From positions 661,971 through 725,970 of the forward strand of contig NZ_LT727827.1 of NCBI RefSeq assembly GCF_900162685.1: a stretch of DNA of 64,000 nt, written 5' to 3'. Source of the stretch: Terribacillus halophilus (GTDB taxonomy: Bacteria > Bacillota > Bacilli > Bacillales > Amphibacillaceae). Positions 18,493 through 28,856 of the stretch are shown one piece after another; position 1 is the stretch's first letter, and every line of letters begins with the position of its first letter. The notes beneath the pieces are model-generated. The model had not been told where the DNA came from. It ran no database searches and was given only the letters and a program-made list of their open reading frames with translations. A program made the translations under genes and the position numbers.

Positions 18493-19392
18493 TATATCCC
18501 TGCCAAAAAGTCGGTACCCAACCCCAAATCTCCCCAATCCCTTGTCTCCCAAGGCTTCCGCCCTCTTATCTCCCACTTTCTCTTCCATCCATTATGTTAT
18601 TAAGTACTTCCCCAAAACACCTGATTTTCCTCCCTTTTTTCCGTTCTGGGTTGTATCGAATTTTCGGACAATGTTATTAAGTTGGTATCGATAATGGAAT
18701 GAGGAGATAGGAGAAAAGATTGAAATATAACGTTTTTGGGATCGCATAGAAACAAGAAAAACAAAAGAGGAAATAAGGCTCGAATATAGGATTAAACCAC
18801 AGAGAAGCCCACCATTGAGCTATTTCGAGCTTATAAGGGGCTAACTCATAGAAATTCTGCAGCTACACAATTAAGCGAAATATAACAGATTTGGGATGAT
18901 GTTATATTCCATGCTTTCACTCAATTTCTTATTGGTTTCACCAAAACAAAAAGGGGTATAAACCGCTTGGTTGAGCCATTTCTTATTTCTATGATCTTCT
19001 CTGAAAGGAATGATCCCTGGTACAAATTTGAGTTAAATGTAACAATTTTGGGACATGATGGAGAGAAAAAATAAGGAAAAGAAGAGATAATCCTACGGAT
19101 TCCTAAGGACAACAAAAGCAAAAAGAAACCCGGAAAGCTACTGAAATCGTATAAGAAAGGCATAATACACAGAAATATAACGGATTTGGGATGAGACAGA
19201 CGGAAGGAAGAAAAAAAGACTGGACCCATATTGGATCCAGCCTGGATTTTGATTGTTTTTATTGAATATGGATTGAGTACATAACGTCTGCCTGCTCTTT
19301 TTTCTTCTCTCTTCCTTCCGCTTCGGATACCAACTATTTAACAGCAGATACCGACTTTTTAGCGTGGGGAAGAAGAATTTAGCAGGGAGATA
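18493..19392. mobile_element. 900-bp non-coding repeat, copy 2
   Basis: It is identical over 900 bp, as far as I can read, to 56498-57397, in the same orientation and exactly 38005 bp away. The ends are TATCCCTGCC and GCAGGGAGATA. Each end has inward-facing sites: AAAAAGTCGGTACC and AGTTGGTATCGA on the left, AAAAAGTCGGTATC and ATAGTTGGTATCC on the right. The interior contains four copies of a unit like AAATATAACRGATTTGGGAT and no convincing gene. I interpret it as a non-autonomous mobile element. No clear target duplication is seen. Confidence 0.7.
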
Positions 19393-19467
19393 TATTAGAA
19401 AAAGGAATACGGAGATAAGATGACTAATTGTACCCTAAGGCTTATTGAATTCACAAGTTTCTTACAT

Positions 19468-20142
19468 TCATTGTAATTCTAGACCATCTTTTAACAATTT
19501 CCCTAGGTTTATTGATATTATTTCCTCCTCAGCTGATTCTTTAAACATAAGCAAGATTTCAAACTTACATATGACTTGTTCTTTTAGAGGTTCTATTAAG
19601 CGAGAATCTTTTAAAAGCTCCTTGAGTCTATCTCTGGTAATATTTATCGCCAAGAAAACACCTTTTTGATATTCATATTTGTTTATAAACTGATCAATCT
19701 TCAATATATCCTTTTTCATATCTTTAATGGTAAGACGGGGGTTAGCTTTGACTTCGATAATTAAACCATTATTCATCTGATTAGGTTCATGTACTAAGAA
19801 GTCCGGATAATAAACTTTATCAATGCTTTTCACTTCGCAATATGCTTCAATTTCACTACCTATCGGTCCTTTGCGGGGTTCACCCTGTAAGATCCACTCT
19901 TCCGTTAGCTCATTTTGTTTTTGTTCCAAGATTTTGCGGAATTGATGATAAAGCTCATAACAGAAGACTCGCTCTTGATGCCTACTCAAATATGGTATTA
20001 ACTCATTCCTGTTATCCTGAGATTTTATTTTATTGTCATGATAATTAAGCATAGATTCAATCCACGCCTTATTTCCATAATACACGCATTCAACATTTTT
20101 AATTGCTTTCCGAAGAAAATCTATATATTTACGAATATCCAA
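19468..20142 (-). CDS. PD-(D/E)XK nuclease-like protein
   Basis: This 224-residue protein has the motif YYPDFLVHEP, then LIIEVKANP about 12 residues on, i.e. the D and ExK of the PD-(D/E)XK nuclease fold (about residues 115-135). No other domain is visible. It starts with TTG at 20142, preceded by AAAGGAG. It lies downstream of the RloC-like ATPase gene in the same direction, with a 440-bp gap, so an operon is uncertain. A defence nuclease role is inference. Confidence 0.6.
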   Translation of the reverse strand: MDIRKYIDFLRKAIKNVECVYYGNKAWIESMLNYHDNKIKSQDNRNELIPYLSRHQERVFCYELYHQFRKILEQKQNELTEEWILQGEPRKGPIGSEIEAYCEVKSIDKVYYPDFLVHEPNQMNNGLIIEVKANPRLTIKDMKKDILKIDQFINKYEYQKGVFLAINITRDRLKELLKDSRLIEPLKEQVICKFEILLMFKESAEEEIISINLGKLLKDGLELQ

Positions 20143-20583
20143 GTATCATCACTCCTTTATCATATAATTTCAAAGTTATTAATAATACAGATTAAGAAAT
20201 CTTTTTTTAAAGTAAACCGCCCATCAAAACAGTAAGCAGAGCTTCAAAAATAATGCAGAAAATTATCATTTACACAGTTTCACTTTGAGTAATAATTTCA
20301 TTAGTAACTGCACTGCAAAACACCTCATTCCAGTAATTAATAGTAAGAAGGACTTTATGACCTTTTCATTCAACTTGATTTACTCTGTAAACCTTTAAAG
20401 GTTATAAATTTCTTTCTAAAAGGCTTGTCAGTGTCTACCAAGAAAAACTCAAGGTTTTTCCATCCCATGCACTAATAGAAATATATATTACCTCTTCTCT
20501 GAAATCCTCTTGAGCGACGATTTACTTTCAATCCTCTTAAACCTTCCACTTAATATATATCGGATAATCCATACCATACTTAT
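20143..20583. other. Non-coding gap
   Basis: AT-rich DNA between two leftward genes. Several AAAAC-containing words occur on the plus strand (for instance ATCAAAACAGTAAGC near 20225), but no array I would call a transposon end. No gene is seen. Confidence 0.3.
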
Positions 20584-23148
20584 TTATTTGTACTGCTCAT
20601 ATAAGTGATGGATATAACTCATATCCTCATTGAAAGCCTCTTTAGTTGCCCGATTATGTTGAGTTTCCGTAGGCTGACTGTGACCCGCCATCCAACGGCA
20701 CGCTTTGTCAAATAGTTCATTAACTGGGGTTAATTCCTCTACAAACTCACTTTTAATTGAATTGACCTTTGTAAACATAATATTTGGTTCATATCGGCGT
20801 ATAACCGATTTAAAGAAGCCTTCTTCCACGATTAATTCACACCAAGTTCTAATATCTGCATAAGCCTTCTTTAGTGCTTCCTCTAAGGTATCGCCAAAAC
20901 ATACTTTAGAATTAATGGTTTGTTCCTGTACCTTTAATTTGCTCATTATTTCCTTCAAGTTTTCTAACCTTCCATTAAAAGTCTCTGAAACATATCCTTT
21001 ATTCAGCTTGTCAATTTCATCTACCTTAAAGAACTTATTGTTTTCATCATTTTTCTTCTTTGGACTGGCATTGTACAGATAATAATAAAACATAATATTG
21101 TGTGTAAAAACTACAACCTGTCTATCTGATGATAGCTCACAAATTAAGTTTGCAATAATTTCTGATCGTTTATAATCCAATGATGTTACAGGATCATCAA
21201 ATAGAACTGTATTAAAATCTTTGCGCATAGTTAAATCAGTTGCGAATTCTGCCATCGCTACAGCTTTCTGTTCACCTTCACTCATAATTTGAGATACCTT
21301 GTACTCCTCTGAGCTAACAAACTTTTTTCTTAAAGTATTCCCTTTTTTAGGAACAATCCTTAGATTAACATCTGTCACTTTGAGTTCATTAGCAAAACGT
21401 TCAAATGTTTCAAAATACTCATCTTGAACAATTTCTTGAAAGGCAGCAGACTGTTTTTGGGTTAAAGCATGAGTGGAAAACTTGCCTTTCGCTTTACTGT
21501 ATTCATTAATATCCTTATCAATATCAAACCATCTTACAAAAGACTCCAGTGATGAATGAAGTTTTTCATTCTTTTTCAGTGTTTCTCTTGCAGCCTTACG
21601 CAAAGCTATAATTTCACCTGCTTCTGCACTTGATTTTTTTAAGTTTCCTATCCTTACGTCCAATACATCTATTTCCTGATCAATTTCTTCAATAACATCC
21701 GTTAAATCCAGTATTATCTCTTTAGGAATACTATGTTTAGAGTTGAGAAGGGAGTTAAATAATTCTCTATTGCGGTTTACAAGTTGAATAGCCGATTTAA
21801 TTTTCCCTAAAAACTTTTCACTTTCAAACAAGGCGACCTCTTCTTCAGATAAATTAATCCTTATATTATCTGTATCTTGTTTATTAATTTCCTTTTCAAG
21901 TGAACCCAATAACCCATCGTTGCTTTTAGTAATATGTTTAAAATTATTTTCAATTATATTCACACTTGTAGAATGAAGGGACTGGCTACAGAAAATACAT
22001 GCCTCGCCTTCATGAACATGATCCTGACTAATGGATTCATAATACTTCTTGCCCTTCTTCACGAACTCAAACCATTCATTGTTTACAACTTCAAGAAAAG
22101 ACACGTTTTGCCGGAAAGTTTCATTGTACTCTTGCTCTTCTTGTATCTTTTTCTCGTAATCTTTAATTAACTCATTAACCTTTTCTATATTATCTCTACT
22201 TAGTACAGTTGCAAACTTCTTCAGGGAAGTTTTAATTGATTTAAGTTTTTTCTGTTGAGCAGTTAGTATAGTAATTTTATCTTCGGGATTAACAGAATCT
22301 AACTCTTTAATTTGAGTCTCAATCTCTTCCAAAACCTCATCATATGAATCACTACGTGGATAGTTGATATTAAGATACTCTTGTAAACCATCTGAATCTT
22401 TAACTTCTTCTTTAATTCTAACGATCTCTTCTCGTATGTAGTCAAAAGAAGAATCACAGAATATCCTTTCTTGCTTCTCTTTTTCTGCCCCGATAGTAGC
22501 TGAAATTTCTTTGCGTAGAGAATCTAGCAACTCAGAAACCATCTGGAACTTCTCAAATCCCTTTGGTAGTATGCTAAATGTAAGATCACTATTAATTAAT
22601 GGAGAAACAGACTCACTATCAAAAACATTTATCTTACATAATTCAGCATGTGCTTTGTTTAAATCTACAAGATCATCTTTTGATTTTTCATCCAATAGAT
22701 ACTTAATTTCAACTGTTTGAGGTATATTGTCTTCTGCCGAATCTTCTTGGTAAACATTTGGTAGTATGGCAAGGTCTTTGTCTGAAGTAAAATAGTGATC
22801 AGCTAACTTACGAAACATACGAACATATGATGACTTCCCTGAACCATTTTCGCCATAAAATACATTGAGATTTTTTCCTAAAGAAAATTTAGCATCACCC
22901 GATATAGCATTAACATTTTTGGGAGACTTTATTTCACTTATAATTAGTTTCTTTCTTTCCAAAATCTCACTACTCGTACTAGCTTCGCCATCATGATCAA
23001 CTGCTTCTTTTGTTTTCATTAGGTGCAACACTTCGACCAACAGTTGCGAGGGATTAATTTCACTATTCCTTTTTACTTCATTAACAACGTGAACCTTCCA
23101 GGCTTCTTTACCTGCCCATTCAGTTAAAAAATCAACTGCTATCTTCAC
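20584..23148 (-). CDS. RloC/PrrC-like AAA_13 ATPase with zinc hook and Rx4H motif
   Basis: This 854-residue SMC/Rad50-like ATPase has Walker A GENGSGKSS (Lys105) and long coiled coils flanking a zinc-hook CIFC (Cys384, Cys387). The ABC signature is MSEGEQKAVA (about 625) and Walker B is VLFDDPVTSLD (about 650). The C-terminal tail carries RWMAGH (R818, H823), an Rx4-6H motif of HEPN-type RNases. This plan matches the RloC branch of anticodon nucleases, which cut tRNA on phage infection or DNA damage. The catalytic assignment is inference. The GTG at 23148, six bases after AGGAGG, is better placed than an ATG 12 codons upstream. Downstream is a PD-(D/E)XK protein. Confidence 0.75.
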   Translation of the reverse strand: MKIAVDFLTEWAGKEAWKVHVVNEVKRNSEINPSQLLVEVLHLMKTKEAVDHDGEASTSSEILERKKLIISEIKSPKNVNAISGDAKFSLGKNLNVFYGENGSGKSSYVRMFRKLADHYFTSDKDLAILPNVYQEDSAEDNIPQTVEIKYLLDEKSKDDLVDLNKAHAELCKINVFDSESVSPLINSDLTFSILPKGFEKFQMVSELLDSLRKEISATIGAEKEKQERIFCDSSFDYIREEIVRIKEEVKDSDGLQEYLNINYPRSDSYDEVLEEIETQIKELDSVNPEDKITILTAQQKKLKSIKTSLKKFATVLSRDNIEKVNELIKDYEKKIQEEQEYNETFRQNVSFLEVVNNEWFEFVKKGKKYYESISQDHVHEGEACIFCSQSLHSTSVNIIENNFKHITKSNDGLLGSLEKEINKQDTDNIRINLSEEEVALFESEKFLGKIKSAIQLVNRNRELFNSLLNSKHSIPKEIILDLTDVIEEIDQEIDVLDVRIGNLKKSSAEAGEIIALRKAARETLKKNEKLHSSLESFVRWFDIDKDINEYSKAKGKFSTHALTQKQSAAFQEIVQDEYFETFERFANELKVTDVNLRIVPKKGNTLRKKFVSSEEYKVSQIMSEGEQKAVAMAEFATDLTMRKDFNTVLFDDPVTSLDYKRSEIIANLICELSSDRQVVVFTHNIMFYYYLYNASPKKKNDENNKFFKVDEIDKLNKGYVSETFNGRLENLKEIMSKLKVQEQTINSKVCFGDTLEEALKKAYADIRTWCELIVEEGFFKSVIRRYEPNIMFTKVNSIKSEFVEELTPVNELFDKACRWMAGHSQPTETQHNRATKEAFNEDMSYIHHLYEQYK

Positions 23149-23244
23149 TGTTCTCCTCCTCATTTGTCTAATTTCTTTAACCACTTATGTAAAAATTTGT
23201 TGTATAAAGATCATCTTATCACACAAAACACTTAACAATAATCT

Positions 23245-23291
23245 ATAAAAGAAAAAGCTCCTTAATATTCTAATCAAGGGGCTTTTTCTAT
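23245..23291. terminator. Terminator downstream of tnsD2
   Basis: GAAAAAGC with CCTT pairs with AAGG and GGCTTTTTC, making a strong stem flanked by A- and T-rich runs. It lies between the tnsD2 stop and the upstream region of the RloC-like gene and could work in both directions. Confidence 0.6.
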
Positions 23292-23303
23292 GTTATAAGA
23301 TAA

Positions 23304-25151
23304 TTAAAATATATGAACCTTCTTTATCTGATCTAACTCTTTAAGAAATTTCTTTTTTATACTTGCCCTTCTCAATACCTTCCACGACTTTACTACTTCA
23401 CCCGCTTTACTCATGTCTTGGATAACATGCTCTACCCTACGTAGACGAAATTCTTGTTCAGATTCCCAAACCTCATTAATAAATGCTTTAGTTTTAGGCA
23501 TCTTATCCAAATGTTGCTCTAATAACGCTCTTTTACCTATTGCATCCGCAATGCCTTTAACTGATATCCTCTTTGGTTTTTCATTCCGGTTTCTAGGTTC
23601 CCATGTTGCCTTCTTAACCCTATCTAATATTTCCTGATCTCGTTTATCCCAATCTACTCGATTATTTATGCTATTTGCTCTTCGTAATTTAGGTGAATTA
23701 TTATCCAACCATTCTTTATCATTCCTATATAAATAAGCATATGTTGATGGTTTTTTGTATCTCAATTCTGTCTTTGATAAATTTGGATATTCTTGTTGCA
23801 ATTGCAACCATTTATGGCGATTATGCTGCACTGAATCAGCATTATTCATTTTATTAGGTGATTTCTCAATTTTAGTTCTACCTACTTCAATATTTGCATA
23901 TTTAATAACCGTATTAGCATCAACGTGTAATCTACGAGCTATTTCCCGATAACTTAATTTCTCTTCAAGCAATACACTAAGCTCCTTTTTCCAAAGGAAA
24001 CCAAAATTCATTATCTTTGTATATCTAAAACGATCTACTTCATTCTGCTGCTGACCTTTTCTGGTATAAATAAAACCACAGTGTTTACAAGAAAACTTAC
24101 CAATAGGCTGTTTCGTTCTATCACAGCTTCTAATCGAGACTTCCTGTATAACATCTTTCTTGTAACTCGGACATACTACGTTTAAGCAGGGCCACTTGGG
24201 TTTTCCAAATGGCTCAACCACTAATAAAGTTTCTTGGAAAACATCATTAACAGATAAACCAAGAAAGTTAAGCATTAAAAAATGGTAATAGGGATGAAAT
24301 GATTTCCGGTGTTTTCTTGTTATTGATGTTAACCATAATTCTGTTGATTTCACTCCAACATTGATGTTTTGAAGAAATTCATCTAAATATTTTTCCAGAA
24401 AAGCACTGAGTAATCTCCTTTGATAAACACGACCATTTAACGTAGCATACCCTGCTTCAATCAAATGTTTACGGTAGAAGTTCGTTAAATAGGAAAACGA
24501 TTTACACCTAAATTCCCACCTTAACAACGACTCTGCTTGTGAAATAAAATGTTTATATTGCTTCAATACATTGTTATCCACCAAACTTACTTTCGTAAGA
24601 TCGCAGTTGTTTGAAGTAGGTAATATAAAACTATGCTTATTTGAATTAATGATAGCAACATCGCTATCTTCCAACCAAATACCATGTTTCAAACATACCA
24701 ATTTCCCTGGAAGCTGATGCACACGATGCCAATATAGCTCGCCAAATTTATGAAGATCTTCTCTAAAACAGGCTGAGCAATATTTGAAATGTTTGTTCTG
24801 TGGTATTGAACTCGCCATAATGCCTGCTTGCATATAAATCCCTTTTCCATCATCACTTAACATAGAATCGTAAATGGATTGAGCCTTTTCTTTTGGTAGG
24901 AACACTGTATAGAATGGATACATTGTATGTTTCTTTATAAGTACCTGTTCATTCAATGTCGTATTTTTAGGTAAGTGCTTTACAAGAGCGCCAATTCCTG
25001 ATGGCAACATTACCGAAGCACTTATGGTTCTCTTTCCAAATAAATCTTCCAATGTATGTTTCCAGAAGACATTTCCAGATCGAATGTGATACCGAGCCAC
25101 AATACTATATAAAAGTTCATCAGGATACGGGGTGGGGAATTGTATGATCAT
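23304..25151 (-). CDS. tnsD: TnsD-type TniQ target-site selector, set 2
   Basis: This 615-residue paralogue of the protein at 5534 opens with FPTPYPDELLYSIVARYH. Its first zinc site is CSACF with CLKHG, the second CLNVVC with CKHCGF, and an HTH-like block, REIARRLHVDANTVIKYA, lies near 390. The length and zinc sites are those of TnsD, so it too should direct insertion next to glmS or another fixed site. Its start overlaps the tnsC2 stop as ATGA, showing coupling. All key Cys residues are present. Confidence 0.9.
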   Translation of the reverse strand: MIIQFPTPYPDELLYSIVARYHIRSGNVFWKHTLEDLFGKRTISASVMLPSGIGALVKHLPKNTTLNEQVLIKKHTMYPFYTVFLPKEKAQSIYDSMLSDDGKGIYMQAGIMASSIPQNKHFKYCSACFREDLHKFGELYWHRVHQLPGKLVCLKHGIWLEDSDVAIINSNKHSFILPTSNNCDLTKVSLVDNNVLKQYKHFISQAESLLRWEFRCKSFSYLTNFYRKHLIEAGYATLNGRVYQRRLLSAFLEKYLDEFLQNINVGVKSTELWLTSITRKHRKSFHPYYHFLMLNFLGLSVNDVFQETLLVVEPFGKPKWPCLNVVCPSYKKDVIQEVSIRSCDRTKQPIGKFSCKHCGFIYTRKGQQQNEVDRFRYTKIMNFGFLWKKELSVLLEEKLSYREIARRLHVDANTVIKYANIEVGRTKIEKSPNKMNNADSVQHNRHKWLQLQQEYPNLSKTELRYKKPSTYAYLYRNDKEWLDNNSPKLRRANSINNRVDWDKRDQEILDRVKKATWEPRNRNEKPKRISVKGIADAIGKRALLEQHLDKMPKTKAFINEVWESEQEFRLRRVEHVIQDMSKAGEVVKSWKVLRRASIKKKFLKELDQIKKVHIF

Positions 25152-26761
25152 AAAACATCACGCTCAGGGTAATCTTGATTAATTATTCCTGCGTCTAGTA
25201 ATGCTTGATAAGCAGTTACTTGCTGCTCTTTCCCATTTTTTATAATGACCCTTAGGTCGTTACTTATTACTCTATCCGTACCTATTTCATTATTGTTTAA
25301 TAGAAGAAAAGTATCTTTTACTACTTGTGATACATCCCCAATTTGATTGTTCTCTGAAACAACTTTTTCAACTGCCTTAATTGCAACATCCTTATTAAAA
25401 CCTAGCATCCCTAATCGGATAACTGCATCATCAATCAATCTCTCCTGCTCACCTTTCCGCTTCACTCCTTCTTTGAGCGACTCCATTACCTGTTTTTGAT
25501 CAAGATTAATTCGTTCTTGTTCAATAAGGTCTTCCATATCCGGCAGCATCAAATCGTCATATTTTGCTAGTTTGCTATAGTCTTTGCTTTTCAAAGTATT
25601 TAACATCGGTTGAACCATTTTTAATTCTTCTTGAGCAACTTGTTTAATTAATGCAGTTGTAATTTTCTCTCCACCACTGGTAATGGCTCGTAGCTGCACC
25701 ATCATAGTGAGCTTAATTGCGATATCAGCAATTCCTTGAGATTCATTATACAGAATTGAAGAAATTTCTTCTGTAAAAGGTACTTCCACTTTTGTCCACT
25801 GATATTTCCACATCCCCTGAACAAAAAGATCCCAAATTGCATCTTTTTCAAATCTCTCCCACATGATGTTCCCCATATTAGTGCTTCTTCTTGCTTGTCT
25901 GAACTGTGACTGTAAGACATCCTTTGCCTTTGGAGTTCCAACCATGACGAGAGGGATATTTATCGTATTGATTAACGCTGTAAAAAAGTTTAATATCTGT
26001 GCTGAGCTAGAGGATTTAATACCTTTTAAATGTTGTAACTCATCCAAGAATAGCATGCCAAGATTTATACTTTTAGCAATCTGAGCCATAATGGGCATTA
26101 GCTGACTTGTTGACAAATGGCTGTTTACGTATCTATTAAAATAGTTGGAGCCTAGTAGTAGATCTACTTGATACATAAAATCGTAAATAATGGTTTTTAC
26201 AGAACCATCAAAAGGGGTTTCAATTTTTAAATAGGTTACTTGGTAATGATTCAATGCCTGCCCTTTATACGACACATGAGAAATGACCTGTGGTATGGTT
26301 TGCAAAATCCGCTGTAATGTACGTGTTTTTCCAACACCAGACACCCCTAAAATACTCAGTGTTTGTCCTGTCTGGATAATAGAATGATCAAAGGATTTAT
26401 TCTTTATATTATTCCAGTTATCCACAAAAGTTTGTGCATAGTTAGCATTTATCGGATTACGATAGGTATATCCTGTCCTAATCAACCTAGATAAAGCTGA
26501 CTCAATTCTAAGATGGATCGGTATAGCTTGAAAATAATGTAGCAACCTAGAAATAAGATGTACCCTCTGATGATCATTCAAATATCTTTCTTCTTTGTTA
26601 TATGGAGGATATATACTTAGACGGTCAATGACTTCCTCCTGAGTATAGATTGGAGGCAAAGCCTCTATAAGAGGATTTCCTTGGTATTCCAATATGTCTT
26701 GTTCCTTATAATCTGCAACTTGGGCCTGGGTTCCATTATGTAATTCAATTATCCTCGTCAT
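25148..26761 (-). CDS. tnsC: TnsC AAA+ regulator, set 2 (full length)
   Basis: This 537-residue ATPase, counted from the ATG at 26761 (GGAAG upstream; an in-frame ATG at 26785 is less likely), has Walker A GVSGVGKTR and Walker B MLFLDELQHL. It bridges TnsD to TnsAB. It contains the C-terminal tail (NDLRVIIKNGKEQQVTAYQA) that is cut off in TnsC1, so this set has an intact regulator. The start overlaps tnsB2 by 17 bp and the end overlaps tnsD2 by 4 bp. Confidence 0.92.
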   Translation of the reverse strand: MTRIIELHNGTQAQVADYKEQDILEYQGNPLIEALPPIYTQEEVIDRLSIYPPYNKEERYLNDHQRVHLISRLLHYFQAIPIHLRIESALSRLIRTGYTYRNPINANYAQTFVDNWNNIKNKSFDHSIIQTGQTLSILGVSGVGKTRTLQRILQTIPQVISHVSYKGQALNHYQVTYLKIETPFDGSVKTIIYDFMYQVDLLLGSNYFNRYVNSHLSTSQLMPIMAQIAKSINLGMLFLDELQHLKGIKSSSSAQILNFFTALINTINIPLVMVGTPKAKDVLQSQFRQARRSTNMGNIMWERFEKDAIWDLFVQGMWKYQWTKVEVPFTEEISSILYNESQGIADIAIKLTMMVQLRAITSGGEKITTALIKQVAQEELKMVQPMLNTLKSKDYSKLAKYDDLMLPDMEDLIEQERINLDQKQVMESLKEGVKRKGEQERLIDDAVIRLGMLGFNKDVAIKAVEKVVSENNQIGDVSQVVKDTFLLLNNNEIGTDRVISNDLRVIIKNGKEQQVTAYQALLDAGIINQDYPERDVL

Positions 26762-28856
26762 AAAGCACTTCCTTCTGTTTTTCACGGAAAATATCCATCA
26801 CTTTCATCGTTCCAGCATTATCATTTACTTTGTTCAATTGCTTTCCATTATTATTTTGCTTTTCCCTTTTCAATATTTCTCTCTCGTTTTCTCGATTTTC
26901 TCTAATATTTCTTATATCTTTAGGTACCTCATTATTTGAAATTTGTTTGCTAGTCTCTTTTTTTGCTTTTCTAACAATCTCCTCTATCTCCTGAGCTAGC
27001 TGAACTTCTCCATTCAAACTGCTTTCCTCATAATCGGCCTCTTGTTGTTTTCTTTCTGTTTTCAAACTCTCAACTTCCTCCATCTTTGCACCACGATACA
27101 TTGCATATTGTTCTATTAGTGTACAGACCTCATAGTTATGTCTATCTATTCGAATGTAAATATTCGAGACATCTTGAGGATCAAAATGCACGCCCATATC
27201 CCAACTACCTTGTATACGAGCCTTAGAAAACCACCGTTCTTGCAATGCCATCGAACAAGTATAGAATAGACTTCCAAATTTAATTCCTTTCGGAGTAATT
27301 TTTGCACTACCTTTAGGTAAAACACTGCTTCTAATCGCATTTAAAGGTAGCGTCCTTAATAAGCCTGTTCCTTGATGTAACCCCCACTTAAATATTTCAA
27401 TTGGTATCGGTGGTATTTTTTCTTCTATCATACTTTGTGTTAAGGGGTAGCCTGCTATATAATTATGATTGTTATAATAAAGCACCGTTCGAACTAATAT
27501 TTGAACGTATTCGTTTAGGTTTAACACTGCCTTTTTTCTATAATCTTTCCCCCCACGCTTCATAAAATCTTTTTGAACCGCTCCAGGAAGGAAGGGAGAA
27601 ATGTGTCCTTGAAGAATATCAAAATATTTTTCACATACAGCTTTAAGTTCGGGTCTGTATGGCCCTAAATTTTGGATTTTAATATTTAAGTCCTCTGTGA
27701 TTTGTGTTAACTCATTGGAAATTAATTCACTACCCCGATCCGCCACAATAGTATGTGGAAGATAATGAATGGGCCAATCATTTTCATCAATATCCATATC
27801 GAGTGTCCGCTTACAAAATTCCTTTTTATCTTCAAAAGCATTTGCCAGAGCCAATCTCAATGATTCCTTCGACATATTTTGAATTCCTGCATATACAGAG
27901 ACAATACACCTGGAAAATATGTCTACAGTTAAATATATTACTGGGCGGCCAATCACTTTATTTCTATCAATGCTAGAAACTAAATATATATCACCTATAG
28001 TTGCATCAATGGCATATGTACCTATCCCCATAGAGTCTTCTGTAGCCGAACCAGTTATGGCACGATAGTTTTGCAAAAATTCTCTTCTTCCCTCTCTCTT
28101 ATGAATGGCATCTTCCGGTTTAAACCACTTCCTATACCAATAATAAAATTGGTCATATGAAATAATTGGTCTACCTATATCCAATACTTTATAGCCAGTT
28201 TTTTCATCCTTCTTAGAGAAATACTCTTTCACCATCTGCTGATAAGCGTGTTTTAATGAAGGCTTTGAACGTATAAAGTAGTATTTTTCCAGGCTAATTC
28301 TAATGATTTTCTTCCACTCATCAGTGATTGCTGCTCTCTGAATAGTCGAGGAATAGACAAATGGTCTTCCTGCTTTTTTAGTGTATTGACGTTCCTTCTC
28401 CTTTTGTTTCCCGCAATTATTAAAATCAGGTAAGAGTGCATTCTTTACCATTCCTCTAGCCCAATATCGTTTTAAATATTGTCGAACCGTCTTTGTACTT
28501 AGAGAAGAACTTTTACTAGCCGCATTAATTAACTCTGATCTCTGTTTCGGGATAAAAATATCAGGAATTAGATAGATTTGGTTTATTACTGTCCATGCTT
28601 TTGCACGTTTTTCAATTTCTATCTCAGATAATTCATCATCATTCACACTGATAGCCCATGGATCAGTTGCAACCTTTGTAATCTCCCCTGTGTTTAAGGA
28701 TGTTTCTATGTTGTGTATTTCCTTACTGTAAGGAAATGACGGTTCGTTAACATTAACAAGGAAACAAAGTTGATACTCCTTATCTATCCAGACTACCCTT
28801 TGAATGAATTTTGGATTTCCAGTGCTTTGTAACAAATCGTTAACTACCAACTGCAT
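26745..28856 (-). CDS. tnsB: TnsB DDE transposase, set 2
   Basis: Counted from the ATG at 28856 (GGAG nine bases upstream; longer starts exist up to 28883), the catalytic acids are D284 (YAIDATIGD), D373 (VADRGSE) and E409 (VCEKYFD). The spacing of 89 and 36 is one residue longer at each step than in Tn7 and TnsB1. The C-terminal 100 residues are highly charged and suit TnsC contact. It overlaps tnsA2 and tnsC2 by 17 bp each. It is clearly homologous to TnsB1 but diverged, so it should recognise different or drifted end sites. Confidence 0.92.
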   Translation of the reverse strand: MQLVVNDLLQSTGNPKFIQRVVWIDKEYQLCFLVNVNEPSFPYSKEIHNIETSLNTGEITKVATDPWAISVNDDELSEIEIEKRAKAWTVINQIYLIPDIFIPKQRSELINAASKSSSLSTKTVRQYLKRYWARGMVKNALLPDFNNCGKQKEKERQYTKKAGRPFVYSSTIQRAAITDEWKKIIRISLEKYYFIRSKPSLKHAYQQMVKEYFSKKDEKTGYKVLDIGRPIISYDQFYYWYRKWFKPEDAIHKREGRREFLQNYRAITGSATEDSMGIGTYAIDATIGDIYLVSSIDRNKVIGRPVIYLTVDIFSRCIVSVYAGIQNMSKESLRLALANAFEDKKEFCKRTLDMDIDENDWPIHYLPHTIVADRGSELISNELTQITEDLNIKIQNLGPYRPELKAVCEKYFDILQGHISPFLPGAVQKDFMKRGGKDYRKKAVLNLNEYVQILVRTVLYYNNHNYIAGYPLTQSMIEEKIPPIPIEIFKWGLHQGTGLLRTLPLNAIRSSVLPKGSAKITPKGIKFGSLFYTCSMALQERWFSKARIQGSWDMGVHFDPQDVSNIYIRIDRHNYEVCTLIEQYAMYRGAKMEEVESLKTERKQQEADYEESSLNGEVQLAQEIEEIVRKAKKETSKQISNNEVPKDIRNIRENRENEREILKREKQNNNGKQLNKVNDNAGTMKVMDIFREKQKEVLYDEDN

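Noticed and set aside
18921-19229. 102-codon open frame occurring identically at 18921 and 56926
   Set aside because: Identity is explained by the 900-bp DNA repeat. The frame has no ribosome site and a Phe/Ser/Leu-rich low-complexity translation, and it is not kept open in the diverged copy 1.
20143-20583. Left end of Tn7-like set 2
   Set aside because: A few CAAAAC words occur, but they are not inverted relative to the 42725 block and do not form a convincing array.
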